Positions 10,521 to 21,565 of a stretch of 64,000 nt of DNA are shown here, piece by piece; position 1 is the first letter of the stretch; each line of letters begins with the position of its first letter. A program made the position numbers and the translations under genes. The stretch comes from Tuctoria greenei (lineage: Eukaryota > Streptophyta > Magnoliopsida > Poales > Poaceae). The notes below the pieces were generated by a model that was not told where the DNA came from, ran no database searches, and saw nothing but the letters and a program-made list of their open reading frames with translations. Location: contig JAYESD010000003.1 of assembly GCA_036927565.1 (NCBI GenBank), forward strand, positions 98,937,591 to 99,001,590. The letters are read 5' to 3'.

Positions 10521-11099
10521 ATGGAGAAATACTCTGCAAAACCTTGTGTGCTAAATGGCATTGATTTTCAGGTTTGGAAGACACGTTTGGAGGCTTACAA
10601 ACAGGCGCAAGGCTTCGCCATATGGGAAAAGGTCTTCAAGAGATTTTTCATGCCTTCAAACAATGAACTTACGGCTGCAAACATGAGAGGCATCGAGAAC
10701 AATAACAAGGCATGAAACTTGATCATACAAGGATTGACGCAAAGGGACTTCGATCGTGTTGCACACCTCCGATCAGCATATGACGTATGGAAAGCGCTAT
10801 GCGACTATCATGAGGGCTCCGACACAATCAAAGAGGTACGCCAAGATATGTTCAATAACGAATATATGCGCTTTGAGATGCAACCCAGTGAGTCAATCGA
10901 TGACATTTTTGCTCGCTTTAATAAAATTCTCAGCAACTTGCGTAGCGTCGATGTTAATTTTTCAGATGCTGAAAATGCTAGGCAATTGCTAATTGCATTA
11001 GACATGTCAATTGGGGAGATGAAAGTTACATCTATTCGTGAATCTACTATCATGAGTATACATACATTAGATGCTATATTCCAAGTTAAAAACTCATGA
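10521..11099 (+). pseudogene. Copia-2 gag, N-terminal part
   Basis: The ATG at 10521 begins MEKYSAKPCVLNGIDFQVWK, a typical start of a Copia gag of the UBN2 type. The core continues with HLRSAYDVWKALCDYHEGS and SIDDIFARFNKILSNLRSVD. One in-frame TGA at 10713 replaces a Trp codon expected in this family. The frame ends at 11097-11099, and the gag match passes into another frame around 11090. The start is supported by its position just after the primer site. The Copia-2 lineage (Tork or SIRE side) is not settled. Confidence 0.88.
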
Positions 11100-12307
11100 A
11101 CTTGACATTATATCACATAAAAATTCCAACGAGTCTTGCATTTGTTTCACAATGTGACATGCTTAGTTCTAGTCCATCTTCATCATATGGTACACTTATT
11201 TTGCTCTGGTCTCTAGCCCTTGAACAGATTGAAGAAATTCTAGAGGAGGAGCTAGCACTTCTCTCCACTCGGTTCTCAAAAGCATTGCAAAATGTGAGAA
11301 CTAGAAGGAGAGGAAATGGTGATTCTCAACGATGCTACGAATGTAGTAAGACAAGTCATTTTCATACAGATTGCCCTAACCTTTCAGGTCTTAATTACCG
11401 TGATGGAAAGCAAACCAAGTTCAAGTCCTCTTCTAGCAACAACAACAAGAAAAAGAAGACTTTCACAAAACGGCAAGTGATGGAACACATTCTCTCCGCA
11501 CTTATAGATAACAACTCGAGTGATGTGGACTCAAGGAGTGATAAAGATGAATACAATTTGGTAACTATGTGTTCCATGGCGGGCAGCTCAAGTTCAAGTA
11601 TCGAGGAGGTCAAAGAGATCAACGACAATGATGAGGTAAATCACTCATACGAAGAACTTGTTGATGGTCTTTTTCATGCTGCCACTGCTATAATTAAGAA
11701 GAAGGACAAAAAACTTAGGAACAGTGCTGTTAAAATTGAATCACTAGAATCTAAAATTAATTGGTTAAAATCTTTGATTCCTAGTGATGATCATTGTTCC
11801 TCATGTGAATTAATATATGAAAAGTTGTACTCCTTAAGAAGTGTGCACACCTCCACTCTTGATAAACTTGAACTTGAAATAGAAAAGAACAAAAGACTTG
11901 CCGCACTTAACGATAAAAACATGAAATATGCTGGCTATTCTACGATTGATTTCCATTGTTCTAGTTGTGATGATCTTGATAAGAAACTACATGATGCTAT
12001 GAATGAAATTTCTGTTTTGAAAAATATTTTACGTTCTCATAAAGTTAAATATTGTTCTAATTGCAAACTAAAACGAAAAACTTCATGTGGGAATTTCCTT
12101 GATATATCCAATAAACTTGACGACGTGCATAGGACACTAGACTGGTTTTGTAATGCAAATAAAAACCTAAACTTGCTACTAAGTTTTTCTAAGTCTTGCA
12201 ATGATAAAATTGTTCTAGGTTTTGATTCTCATGCTTATGCTAAGGCACATCCACCTGAGTTTATAAAGTCACTAAGAAGTGGTTTGATTAAAACAATTCC
12301 TAAATAA
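11096..12307 (+). pseudogene. Copia-2 gag, C-terminal part with zinc knuckle
   Basis: This frame carries the rest of gag. ALEQIEEILEEELALLSTRF begins the clear match near 11215, and the first residues after 11096 are read-through of another frame. A CCHC knuckle CYECSKTSHFHTDC is at about 11335-11376. A Lys/Asn/Ser-rich stretch and a long helical region with repeated CSSC or CSNC pairs (around 11800, 11960, 12055) follow. Such cysteine pairs are known in long Copia gag proteins; their role is unclear. The frame stops at 12305-12307. A single 404-codon frame surviving in an otherwise dead element is likely chance. Confidence 0.8.
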
Positions 12308-12948
12308 AAAGAGGTGTTATTTAAGTCTGCAGGAATGTTGTCTCATTCAGTTGCTAATAAACATGTTGCTTGCTCCTCTAGACATGAACACAACGTAAAA
12401 TTTCATTGTACCAACTGTGGTAGAGATGGTCATGTCATATATTTTTTTATAGACTAGCTAAACATGAAAAGAAGCAAAGAATGCTAGCTAGATCACGTAA
12501 CAACCAAGCAAATCTTACTGCACATGCTAAACCGAATGTTAGGAGCTTGCAACCTGCTGCAATGAGTCAAAAACTTGCAAAGTTTGCTCCCAAACCTACT
12601 GTTTTTCGTGCTACACATGTAACACCTCATAGGTCAGTAGTTGGGTACAAAAATCTTCATACTTTGGCTCATAAACCTGCTGTTTTATCTCATCTTTCGC
12701 GTGTTATTCCTACTAGACGTCGTCTGACTCAGTAGTGGATTCCTAAATGCCTTTTGACTAACCCCAGTATTGAGTCATCGACATATTGTGCTTCTATGTA
12801 GGTTACAAGCTTGAGGAAGGAGAACATTTGGCTTGTAGATTCAGGTTGCTCACGCCACATGACAGGTAACACAGAACGGTTCCCTCTGTCTCTTTTGTTT
12901 CACATGTAGAGAATGTTACTTCTGCCGATAATTCTTCAACTCCGATTA
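12308..12948 (+). pseudogene. Copia-2 second knuckle and protease start, interrupted
   Basis: Remnants include a CTNCGRDGHV knuckle near 12410 and the protease signature NIWLVDSGCSRHMTG near 12825-12870, whose Asp-Ser-Gly triad is intact. Stops and frame changes occur between them. The Copia match ends at 12948, where the Gypsy-1 LTR begins with TGTGAGG. The rest of Copia-2 pol does not appear in the window. The last 265 bp are duplicated at 23754-24021. Confidence 0.85.
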
Positions 12949-15900
12949 TGTGAGGACTGGGTCCACACATTCCAGGAATCACAAAGGGTGGTGCCATGCG
13001 ATGCGGCACCCAACAACACACACGAAAAGAATACGATAAAATACAAAGTTCTATTTATAGAAATAGCGGAAGTCTTTTACAGTACTTAATGTTCAGCGAA
13101 AGTAATATTCATAGCTAAACTCTCAGCCTAGCTATGCAAAAGTGCAACAGTCTAGCCCGGGGACGCTACACACTAGCAACACACAACAAATCACGGCGCC
13201 GTGCAGGGCTCCCACTCAGCGGTATACCCCGACGGGGGCATCACCTCATGTTCGGGCCCTTCCTCATACGTCTCACTTGCAAACAACTTAATATAGCAAC
13301 TGTGAGCACGAAGGCTCAACAAGACTTACCTTTCTCACCTAAACATGGAACTCTACTTGCAGGGATACTTAACATACGAATAGATATAGCTGTAGATGAC
13401 TTGCCTACATGTTGATCCTTAGTTTTCAAGTTATTAGCAGCAACTTAAAGGTTCAATAAAAGTAACTTTAGTCAGCATATTCTATAGCAATCATAGTTGC
13501 AAAGCAATTATAATGCAATACATCATATTCTTCTGCTTTCTTTAGTATTTACTATGTCACAATGCAGTGAACAAGCGGTACTCAAATAACCGCAAGGGAC
13601 AATGATTGCAACCAGTAGAGACCCGGATAACATGTCACGCACACCCATGCGTAAAAAGCGTGTGGTGCTCCTCACGACATCATACGCAGCAACCTTTCAC
13701 AAGAAAATCAAATGCTGAACCGGTGCCACAATCATAGGCAGAAGGTCCCCACACGGAGCGTGTATGTTCCGCCGGCAGATTTACACCTTGCTTCCCTCAA
13801 CCCACCCCCATCGATAGTAGGCTATGCCTAGACACCCAAAGTTATCCAGGTACATCGGTTTCCTGGGTTCCATATGCCCAATATGCATCAAGTATAGTTC
13901 AAACTTGTCCAGCAGGGTTGCACACAGATCGGTCCTCAATCGACACAAGCAGGCTACGCATGTGAGACCCTGTCTAGCTGCATCCTATCCCCCTGCTTGA
14001 TCTCATATTCATACTCGTAATCCAGTTATGTACTCAAACCAATCCCGTGTAATATAAACCCTATCTCGCGAGTAGATTCCAACTACTCGACTTCTATCGG
14101 ATTCCTCAAAATATTAGCATGGAATTTTCTATTCGTCAATCTGTAGACCTAACCAATACTCCATGGGATTTGTGGGTCATGCGAGTGGAGTAACAAACAC
14201 CTTAGCCGTAATGCGCAAAGCTCACCCTAGACATTAGTGATACAAATAAAAACTTTGCAAAAGCGCATGAATGCAAACCAGGGCTTGCCTGGCTGCGAGT
14301 CAGAAGGAAAGTTAGCTTCTGGTGGTATGCTCTCCAAGGGCTCTGGCTCCTCCTCGATCTCGGTCACTATATGATATGCAATATATACAGTACATGAGTG
14401 ATATTGAAACTATATATATGAGCTTCTAAACATAATTTCTGTTACTAAATTATTTTAATTGGCTTTCGGATTTTTATAGTGGATTCTAGGTTCTATAATT
14501 AGAATCTGAGCCAAGATTTGAGGATGTTCAAGAAAGCTTGTTGTCTCTAAATTTTCCAACAAGTAAAAGGCTTCTCTGAATTTTGGTACTAAATCTGCAA
14601 CTTTAACATGGCTAACAGTGAATTATCATAGTAGAGGATGTCCTACAGGTTCTAAGTAAATTTGTTTCATATTTTTCTGAGCTTCCTACACGGAGAAATT
14701 GATTTTACAAGTTTGCAAGGAATTCTGAAAATGTTTCTTTACATTTCTCATTTTTCCAAATGACATAGATACTTGGAACACAAATTTACCCTGTTAATAA
14801 AGTCCAATAAACTTGAAATTTTTACCGGAGATCAGGTGTTTTTGAATGAGTATTCTGACAAAAATTGCTAATTTTCCAATTAGCAGAACATGAGTAATTA
14901 ATTTCTCAAGCAGTTAGCTCAAATAAATTAGTTATGAAAATTCTGGGACTTTCATGTTCAACCAATTAGCCACTGCCTAATTGGTATCAATATGAGTCTA
15001 CAATAATTTATTTGGAATTATTTGAGCAATTCTACTAGAAGTAACTGAATTTGAATTTGGACTCAGAAACTGAAAAAATGTTTCTGTTAATTATCAACAG
15101 CAGAGATAAACATGGGATCTGAGAAAGTTATACAGGTCCAATGGCCATGAAACTTTTTCTTGGATTCAAGAACACCTATGTCGAGATTCTGGTAATGTTT
15201 GGAACTTTTCAGTGGAAGGATCAGCTGTGACAATTCCCTAGGTGTTTGGAGGAATGAATTATACATAAATTTATTTGATCATTCATGAAAAACCACTGGT
15301 ACATATAGAAACTAGAGGTCATAGGCTTTCTAACAAAATTCGTTTGAAGATTTTTGGCTGAGAATTATAGGAGATATAGATTTTTCAAGATTGACATAGC
15401 TTCTGCACCAGAAAATGGTTTAAACAGCAATTCAGTGGGTCCCACTGTATAGAGTTATCTTCAACCTCGGGTCAGGTCGATCCAGAATACAGGACACAAG
15501 GCACCCGCACGTTCTCCGTCAATGCTCAATCAAACTTCGATCTTTTTGTGGGGGTCGATTCCAGGGAGCAAATAACACTTGTGGGGCACCTTGGCGATGG
15601 CCGGCGGCGAGCAGAACCTCGCCGGCGACGGCAACCGTGGCGGCCTTAGCATGGCCAACGTTGAACTCCTACTGAAATGAACCAAATTGAGCGCTCTTAC
15701 GTCCTAGAGCATCGTGGTGCTCCAAGGAACGAGAAATTGGCCACCAATCGAGAGAAAACTAGGCGCAGGGTTGTTCTCGACAGTGAACCGGGCTCTCAAC
15801 AATGGCAATGTGGAAATCTTAAATATCTTGCTCATGACTCGATGGTTTCTACTGATATTTGGTAGGAGTGAGCATTAGGAGGTTATGAACAGAATACCTA

Positions 15901-16969
15901 ACTGGATTAAAGTCTAGTTCTACATAGAAACAGAATCGAAGTGGAGACCTAGCTCATTGCTTCGAAGTTGTCGTCGGGAAAACAGGAAATACCATAGCTA
16001 TACACTATGGAAAGCTGCAAAATTTAGCATGTATAATTAGGATGTGATTACGCACCACTTAGCTTTTGGTTGCAAGGACAGATAACGGTTGCTTCGGCCG
16101 GTCCATGTTGAGCTGAGGACGAAGCTTGACGGCCGCACCCGCGAGCTCCGGAAAAGCTTCAAAATACCGAGTGATAAGGTGAGGAAACAGGACAGGAAGA
16201 TGTCGAGAGGGTAGAGGAGGATGGTGCGCCTCACCTAGCTGTTGACACGAAGTCGATACATGGCCTGACGCCCTGGCTCACCGGAGGAACAGAGAAAACA
16301 ACGTCTTGCTCTGTTCTTGCGATGGGGGAAATAGCAGAAAGCAATGAGGCTGCTGTGAACTGAAGCAATGAAGTAGAAAGGGCAATGGTTGGATAGATTT
16401 GTCATCAATTCTCAGGTGCTTGCTTGCCTTCTTGATGGATTGGGATGCAGCTCAGCTGCCGTGAATCACAAAACAGAGGAAGGCAAATTGGTTCAGCTCA
16501 AATGAGCCACTGACCAGTGAGTCCCACACCCCAATACTTATCCCCCTCTCTGCTCCATCAAATATCCTACCAAACTTAGTCCAAAAATCATGAAATGTGA
16601 CAGGCATCCTAAAATAAATATCTAGGATTTGATTTTGAAATCAAAACCTTGATCTGGCCAAGTTTCATTCAAATTCAAATTTGAATTTGAATTCAAATGC
16701 GATTCGATGAACACATTGAATTAAATAGTAAACCTACTTCAAAAATCATGAAACTTGGCAGGAGTGCTTTTTGAAATATTTGGAATTTATTTGTGAACTC
16801 AGATTTTTATTTTGACAAGTTTTGGGCAGTAGCAGTCTTTGCATTTTTGAATTCCCTCTTTTAGCATTTGAATTGATTTGATTTCCCCCTTTATTATTTG
16901 AATTTTTTTTTATTCTTGTTTTTGTTCCTCCTAGCTGAAGTTTGCGATTTGGAAATTAGGGCTTTTACA
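12949..16969 (-). repeat. Gypsy-1 3' LTR (4.0 kb)
   Basis: On the plus strand the LTR runs from TGTGAGGACTGGG to GGGCTTTTACA; in element orientation it starts TGTAAAAGCCC and ends CCTCACA. The polypurine tract directly at 16970 fixes the internal boundary. A second copy lies at 24022-27851 and lacks 177 bp present here (between 14334 and 14511). It contains the conserved stem-loop at 14069-14089 and the block at 13881-13950 shared with the other long LTRs. No coding function is evident. Confidence 0.9.
14069..14089 (-). promoter_or_regulatory. Conserved stem-loop in Gypsy-1 LTR
   Basis: CGAGTAG-ATTCCAA-CTACTCG forms a perfect 7-bp stem with a 7-base loop. The same stem and loop, on the opposite strand, are present in both LTRs of the LARD (31229-31249 and 63147-63167). 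It is therefore shared between two LTR families. The copy at 25141-25161 has a weakened stem. Confidence 0.7.
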
Positions 16970-16990
16970 CCCCCCCCCCCCCCTTAAAAG
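16970..16990 (-). promoter_or_regulatory. Gypsy-1 polypurine tract
   Basis: A run of 14 C on the plus strand followed by TTAAAAG reads as CTTTTAA plus a G-run in element orientation. It directly precedes the 3' LTR start TGTAAAAGCCC. Confidence 0.9.
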
Positions 16991-18559
16991 CATCTCGTCC
17001 TGAGATTACAAATGAAAGAGACAGAGGTAAAAAGAGTACCGGATATTAGATGATAGCAGATCCGAATAGTTTGATCGGAGATAGTCCTTCCTTTCCCATG
17101 TCGCTTCCTCAGTGGTATGGTTACTTCACAAGACTATGTAGAAGTACAAAGTCCGGTTTCTGGTGGCGCGAGTCTTTTTATTGATAATACGCATTGGATA
17201 CTCAGAATAAGTGTGATTCGGATGAAGAGCTTCGATGTCCTCCGTGCGGATTTAAGTTGGGGACTTCAGGCACTTCTGCAGATGAGAGATGTGAAAAGCA
17301 TTGTGAATTCCAGAGAGTGACACCGGTAACTCCAAGCGATAGGCCACGGGTCCACATTTTTCAATGACGGCGAATAAACTGATGAATCGCGACGCAAGCT
17401 TTCCCTTCACTCCAAAACAATGAATCCATTTCATCGGAGAGACACGAAGGTAAATGTGGTCTCCAATGTCGAAGTGGAGAGGTAACCTTCTTTTATCCGC
17501 AGAATACTTCTGACGAGATCGAGATTGACTTGAATCACTCACACCCGTTCTTTGGCTTCATTCACAAGATCAATGCCATATATCACTCACTCGCTGGATT
17601 CACACCAATTGAGTGATGTGCGACATTTCCGGCCGTAAAGAGCTTCATACGGCGCCATCTTGATGCTAGCTTGATAGCCATTGTTATATGAGAACTCCGC
17701 CAATGGTAAATGATCATCCCAACTTTTACCGTGGTGGATGGCACACGCGTATAGCATATATTCAAGAACTTGATTCACCCGCTCAGTTTGACCGTCGGTC
17801 TGCGGGTGATATGCTGAGCTTTAGATTAGCTTGGTACCCAATGATGCGTGCAGCTGCTCCCAAAAGCGAGCAACAAACAGTGCACCACGATCTGAAATAA
17901 TTGTCCGGGGAACACCGTGCAAGCACACGACTCTTGCAACATACAATTCTGCATACTTCTTGGCAATGTACTTTGTATGTACAGGGATGAAATGAGAGCT
18001 GATTTGGTTAGCCGATCGACTATCACCCAAATCGAATCATGCTTGTGGAACGTGAGAGGCAATCCGACAATGAAATCCATACTAACGTCCTCCCATTTCC
18101 ATGCTGGAATGTTCAATGGTTGCAGCTGCCCGGCTTTCCTCTTGTGGTCAGGTTTCAGTCGCGGACACGTATCACACTCGGATACGTACTTCGCAATCTC
18201 TCTTTTAATCTGTATCTACCAAAATCTGGTTTTTTTACCTTGATACATTTTGTTGCTGCCCGGATGAATAGAGTACATAGATAAGTGAGCTTCATCCAAG
18301 ATTTTCTTCTGAAGTGTCATGTCACGGGGTACTACTGTTCGGTCTATGAACCATAGAGTACCATGTTCGTCACTCTGGAAGCATTTCATTTCCTCATTAT
18401 TCATTCTCCTCTGAATGTGCAACATACTCACATCTTTCTTTTGAGCTTCCATAGCCTTCTCTCGTATGGTAGGAATGAGATCAAAATTATATAATGCTCC
18501 ATAGGGAACCAAGTATAAACTTGGCTTGTCCTCGTCCATTGGAGTGATGGAAAGATTAT
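16991..18559 (-). pseudogene. Gypsy-1 integrase with chromodomain-like tail
   Basis: Integrase inserts the cDNA into the genome. Read in the minus direction, the His part of the N-terminal zinc domain (DEAHLSMYSIHPGSNKMY) lies near 18220-18275. The core shows WEDVSMDFIVGLP near 18090, TIISDRGALFVARFWEQ near 17870 and the HPQTDGQTERVNQ Glu motif near 17770-17810. These are the three catalytic positions, but they lie in different frames. A C-terminal GDHIYLRVSP-type motif and YRLELP region follow near 17300-17470. The last part resembles the chromodomain-like tail of Tekay/Del elements (TRNRTLYFY). A TGG to TGA change near 17134 breaks it; the duplicate at 27.9-28.0 kb keeps Trp. Confidence 0.88.
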
Positions 18560-19043
18560 TGGCGTGAGACATGCAGCTTAGCGCATAGGCAACCACATTC
18601 GCCTTGCCCAGATGGTAATGAATCTCTATCTCATAATCTTTGATCAGCTCTAAACATCTTTGTTGCCGCATATTCATATCCTTCTGAGTGAAGATATATT
18701 TCAGTCTCTTGTGATCAGTGTAGAGATGCACTAGATTGCCAAGTAAATAGTGCCTCCACATCTTCAATGCGAGTATCACGACAGCGAGCTCAAGGTCATG
18801 AGTCGGATAATGCTTCTCATGATTCCGGAGCTGCCGTGATCCATATGTGATCATGCGGCCTTCTTGCATCAACACACAACCGAGACCAATGCCAGACGCA
18901 TCACAATGAACATTGAAAGATTTGGTCGTATCCGGCTGAGCTAGTACTATGGCTCTTGCGAGATGATTCACCAATGCTTGAAATGCATCCTCACATGCCT
19001 TGCTCCAAAGATATTTAGTCCCCCTTTTCAGCAGCTCTATCAT
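18560..19043 (-). pseudogene. Gypsy-1 RNase H
   Basis: RNase H removes the RNA template during reverse transcription. The frame from 19043 downward contains FNVHCDASGIGLGCVLMQEG (first Asp), HDLELAVVILALKMWRHYL (Glu) and LYTDHKRLKYIFTQKDMN (second Asp), followed by the KANVVAYALS end motif, where the family normally has NVVADALS. The catalytic Asp there is thus Tyr. The domain order after RT and before integrase is normal for Ty3/Gypsy. The open frame continues into the integrase zinc domain and ends at 18216. Confidence 0.9.
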
Positions 19044-19094
19044 TGGCTTAGCAATTTTTTAGAAGCTCGAAATGAACCTCCAATAATATCCTGC

Positions 19095-19859
19095 TCATCC
19101 GAGGAAGCTGCAAACTTCGTGCATGGACTTTGGAGACTTCCATTTCAGCGCCTGCACTATTTTGCTTGGATCAACAGCGATACCCTCCGCTGAAATAATG
19201 TGACCAAGAAAGGGCACTTGGCTGATCCAAAACTTGCACTTGCTAAATTTTGCATAAAGCTTGTGATCTCGCAAATGTTGGAGCACGGCATGAAAGTGTT
19301 TGGCATGTTCTTCCTCCGATTTAGAATAAACCAGAATATCATCGATGAAGACCATGACAAACTTGTCCAACTCTGGCAAGAATATAGAATTCATGAGGTA
19401 CATAAAGTGAGACGGCGTATTGGTAAGTCCGAATGACATTACAAGATATTCGTAGAGCCCGTATCTTGTCGAGAATGCCATCTTTGGTATATCCTCCGAT
19501 CGGATTTTGATATGATGATATCCGGACCAAAGATCCATCTTCGAAAATAACTTAGCACCCACTAGTTGATCGAATAGGATATTGATGCGCGGTAGTGGAT
19601 ACCTGTTCTCGATCATGGTGTCATTGAGCGGATGATAATCCACACATAGATGTAATGTTTTGTCCTTCTTCTTCACAAACAAAGCGGAGCAGCCCCAAGG
19701 TGACAAACTTGGAAGTATGAGACCTTTGTCCAGCAGGTCCTTCAAATGCTCCTTTAATTCCGCCAAATCATTTGGTGCCATTATGTACGACCTTCGAGAG
19801 ATAGGCGTGGTCCCCGGAATAAGTTCAATCTTGAACACGATGTCTCTACCCGGTCGCAT
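19095..19859 (-). pseudogene. Gypsy-1 reverse transcriptase
   Basis: A 254-codon open frame holds most of RT. It begins with the IELIPGTTPISRRSYIMAP motif and contains LIL-PS-SPWG, VDYHPLNDTMIENRYPLP, FSKMDLWSGYHHIKI and the catalytic FIDD (plus-strand 19338-19349), followed by SKCKFW-VPFLGH. All hallmarks of Ty3/Gypsy RT are present. It is separated from protease upstream by a frame change near 19860 and from RNase H downstream by a stop at 19095 and lost frame. The intact catalytic pair makes this the best-preserved domain of the element. Confidence 0.92.
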
Positions 19860-20520
19860 AATTGGAAGTAATTGGGAAACACGTCCAGAAATTTACGGAC
19901 CACACGAATGTCCTCAAGCATTGTGGCTTTCGTGTTGTATGTGGCTGGAATTTCTTGGATAAGGCGGTCTAGAATGAGAGTATGTGGTTCATGTAGTGGA
20001 GAGTTTAAATGGACCACACGTGGAATGATGTCAAGAACAACACCAGGACGGTGTTGCCACGACATTCCTAAGATTACATCGAGCTTTTGACCCTCTAATA
20101 TAATTAGAGAAGTCAGATATATATTCCCACCTATCTTAAGTTGTGCTTTATGGACTTTCATGTCCGCTGCTATTTTCCCACCCGGAGAGCAAATCAAATA
20201 TGGATTTTCTGTGGGAGTGATAGGTAATTGATGCTTGACAAGATATGATTGGCTAATGAAGTTATGGGTGGCACCAAAGTCAAACAGTATGACTACGGGG
20301 TGATCAAGTAGAGAAAACGTACCCGCGAGGACAGGTTCGACTTCTGGCACGTCTTCAATAGCTAGATGGTGGACGCTGCAGGGTTTTGCTGCTGGTTTCT
20401 TGGGCTGGTTGCGGGGTTGAGCTGCACCCTGATATGGTGCTTGTCCGCTGCCCGGTCGCTGCTCGGGGCAGTCTCTCGCAAAATGCCTGACACGACCACA
20501 TGTATAGCACATGTATTGTG
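19860..20520 (-). pseudogene. Gypsy-1 zinc knuckle and protease
   Basis: A CCHC knuckle CYTCGRVRHFARDC lies near 20470-20510. It is followed by a Pro/Gln-rich spacer and then a retropepsin-like domain beginning GTFSLLDHPVVILFDFGATH around 20265-20325. The family normally has Asp-Ser-Gly-Ala at the active site; here it reads Asp-Phe-Gly-Ala, so the catalytic triad is damaged. LDVILGMSWQHRPGVVLD near 20045-20090 is the usual end of the domain. The open frame runs on past RT start in the wrong frame to 19781. Confidence 0.88.
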
Positions 20521-21565
20521 TCGGGTTCCGTCAAAGCTGCGGACGGAATCCCAGTGCATGTGGTGGAGGTGGATACGCACCTGGGACCATCCTTTGCTGC
20601 TGCTGCTGCTGCTGTGGAGATGGCGGTTGGAAAAGTGGCGCGTTGAAAGAATGACCGTGGAACTACTGCGGTCGCACCGGTGGCTACCATCGCATCCCGG
20701 ATGGTGATCGATACACCAAGCGATACTTCTGTGGACCACCCTCACTGCTGCTCGAGGGCACACTCCGTTTCCTCTTATCAGAAACGAGCTCGTGCTGAGC
20801 ATCCTCTTGCACTATCACGGCATTGACGATATCATTGAAGGTGCCGCGATTGCATTGTGCAAGTTGGACCTTCATCTTGGGATTAAGGCCCCGGAAGAAC
20901 GTGTCTCACTTCTTGTCTTCCGTCCCAACATAATCCGGCGCATACTGCGCCAAATGATTGAATGCATGGGAGTATTCATGAGCACTGCCCCGGCCTTGTT
21001 TTAGCTCCAGAAATTCCTGAAGATTCCACTTCATAATATCAAGAGGTATATGGTAGGCGTGGAATGCGTCCTGGAACTCGGTCCATGTCACCGCATGACC
21101 AGCCGGAATTGATGCCATGTAGTTCACCCACCAAGCACCGGTGGATCCTTGAGGCTGTTGTGCTGCGAACATCACCTTCTGCTATTCAGTGCATCGGAGC
21201 AGACCGAACTTTGCCTCGAAGGTGCGGATAAAGTTGACCGCCTCCATAGGCTCCTTGGCCTCCGTGAAGACCAGTGGATGTGTTGTCAAGAAGTCCGAGT
21301 ACGAACTCTGTTGGGGATGGCATTGCCCATTGTCTTGTCACTCCCCTTGACGAGACGAATTCTGCACCAACATCCGCAGCAACTCTGTTTGCTCGTCGTG
21401 CGAGCCGAGTACTGCGGCAAGAATCTCCGCAAGAGTCCTTGGAGGTTTAGGTGGTGGTGGAGGAGCTTGTTGCTGCGGTGTCGTGGATTGCTCCCGCGTC
21501 AGAGATTCATCACCAGGACCCTGGCTAGAGCCTCCCACCTCGGACGTAGAACGTGTATACACCAT
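20521..21565 (-). pseudogene. Gypsy-1 gag
   Basis: Gag builds the particle. The start at 21565 (MVYTRSTSEVGG) is chosen because a Thr/Arg/Ser-rich start is common in this group and upstream codons look like leader. A Pro-rich stretch (QQQAPPPPPKPP) follows, then the retrotransposon gag core split over frames: AWWVNYMASIPAGHAVTWTE and WNLQEFLELKQGRGSAHEYS around 20985-21130, and LNPKMKVQLAQCNRGTFNDI near 20840-20880. At least two frame changes and two stops (near 21180 and 20900) interrupt it. The knuckle is downstream in another frame. Confidence 0.85.

Noticed and set aside
15677..15865. 62-codon plus-strand frame kept in both Gypsy-1 LTR copies (also 26570-26758)
   Set aside because: Equal length in two copies is attractive, but most of the roughly 20 base differences change residues and the flanks are equally conserved, so it looks like neutral drift.
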